The translations under genes and the position numbers were made by a program. From JAPLDA01 sp043742705 (GTDB lineage Bacteria; Bacteroidota; Bacteroidia; AKYH767-A; 2013-40CM-41-45), in contig JAYTXY010000212.1 of the NCBI GenBank assembly GCA_043742705.1, positions 1 to 23,724 on the forward strand: 23,724 nucleotides of DNA, in the 5' to 3' direction. Of the stretch, positions 23,549 through 23,724 are shown one piece after another. Every line of letters begins with the position of its first letter. Position 1 is the first letter of the stretch. Below the pieces are notes generated by a model that was not told the DNA's origin, made no database searches, and was given only the letters and a program-made list of their open reading frames with translations.

Positions 23549-23724
23549 ATGACAAAAAAAATATTCTTTACCTTTTTATTGCTAACTCTCTGTGCTTCTT
23601 TAAAAGCGCAGGTACAGGTTGGTGGCGACAGCTTAATTGTAGATTACAGGAACCCGCAGGGATACACGGTGGGTGGCGTCACAGTTTCAGGAACTCAGTT
23701 TCTTGACGAAAGTGTTTTGATCAA
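23549..23724 (+). CDS. bamA: BamA-type outer-membrane assembly protein, N-terminal part only
   Basis: ATG at 23549 opens a frame that runs off the right edge, giving 58 complete codons. It starts with a signal peptide (MTKKIFFTFLLLTLCASLKAQ). A segment resembling the beginning of a first POTRA domain follows, with YTVGGVTVSGTQFLDESVLI: the I/V-x-G-x-x-V-x-G-x-x-F-L-D pattern of BamA POTRA1. The position four bases behind uppS supports bamA, which forms the central barrel of the outer-membrane protein insertion machine. Only the beginning is visible, so the length and number of POTRA domains cannot be checked. Confidence 0.78.
   Translation, partial: MTKKIFFTFLLLTLCASLKAQVQVGGDSLIVDYRNPQGYTVGGVTVSGTQFLDESVLI

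Overview
This window is a chromosomal segment of a Bacteroidota bacterium. The evidence is a large TonB-dependent receptor with an N-terminal carboxypeptidase-like regulatory domain, a DUF5689-type lipoprotein, two DUF6089-type outer-membrane proteins, stand-alone GldM C-terminal-like proteins, a deoxyhypusine-synthase-like protein, and several promoters of the Bacteroidota -7 type (TAnnTTTG) without Shine-Dalgarno sequences. Base composition is AT-rich and even throughout. I see no phage, transposase, integrase, CRISPR array, rRNA or tRNA gene, so the genes look like ordinary chromosome rather than an island.

Left part (1-4419, + strand): the tail of a YceI-family gene, a structured intergenic region ending in a strong intrinsic terminator, then a heme/tetrapyrrole cluster in the order hemA, a hemC-hemD fusion, hemB. 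These cover glutamyl-tRNA to uroporphyrinogen III, apart from HemL. Next (4425-7011, - strand) come nadB (L-aspartate oxidase) and, downstream of it, a LuxE/PaaK-like adenylate-forming acyltransferase.

Middle part: an Nfu-type Fe-S scaffold gene (+), two paralogous small secreted proteins (-), a deoxyhypusine-synthase-like gene (-), then a divergent pair. A secreted endonuclease/exonuclease/phosphatase (EEP) enzyme (-) faces a TonB-dependent receptor plus DUF5689 lipoprotein (+). These three may form a surface system for degrading and importing a phosphate-containing polymer such as extracellular nucleic acid. This is the best candidate for an under-described system here.

Right part: three - strand genes (cyclophilin, an alpha/beta hydrolase, pdxJ), and divergent from them a + strand run: CBS-domain protein, a short Omp85-like barrel, NAD kinase, two DUF6089 paralogs, isoprenyl transferase (uppS) and the start of bamA. 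This run combines NAD(P) supply with outer-membrane and undecaprenyl-phosphate biogenesis.

Non-coding structure worth noting: a dispersed ATTCGTA-based repeat in three intergenic gaps, one copy of which is part of a 29-bp perfect inverted repeat about 200 bp across; a 53-nt hairpin before hemA whose closing stem can pair alternatively with the following terminator; and an inverted repeat covering both stop codons of the convergent hemB and LuxE-like genes. No gene-free stretch exceeds 300 bases.
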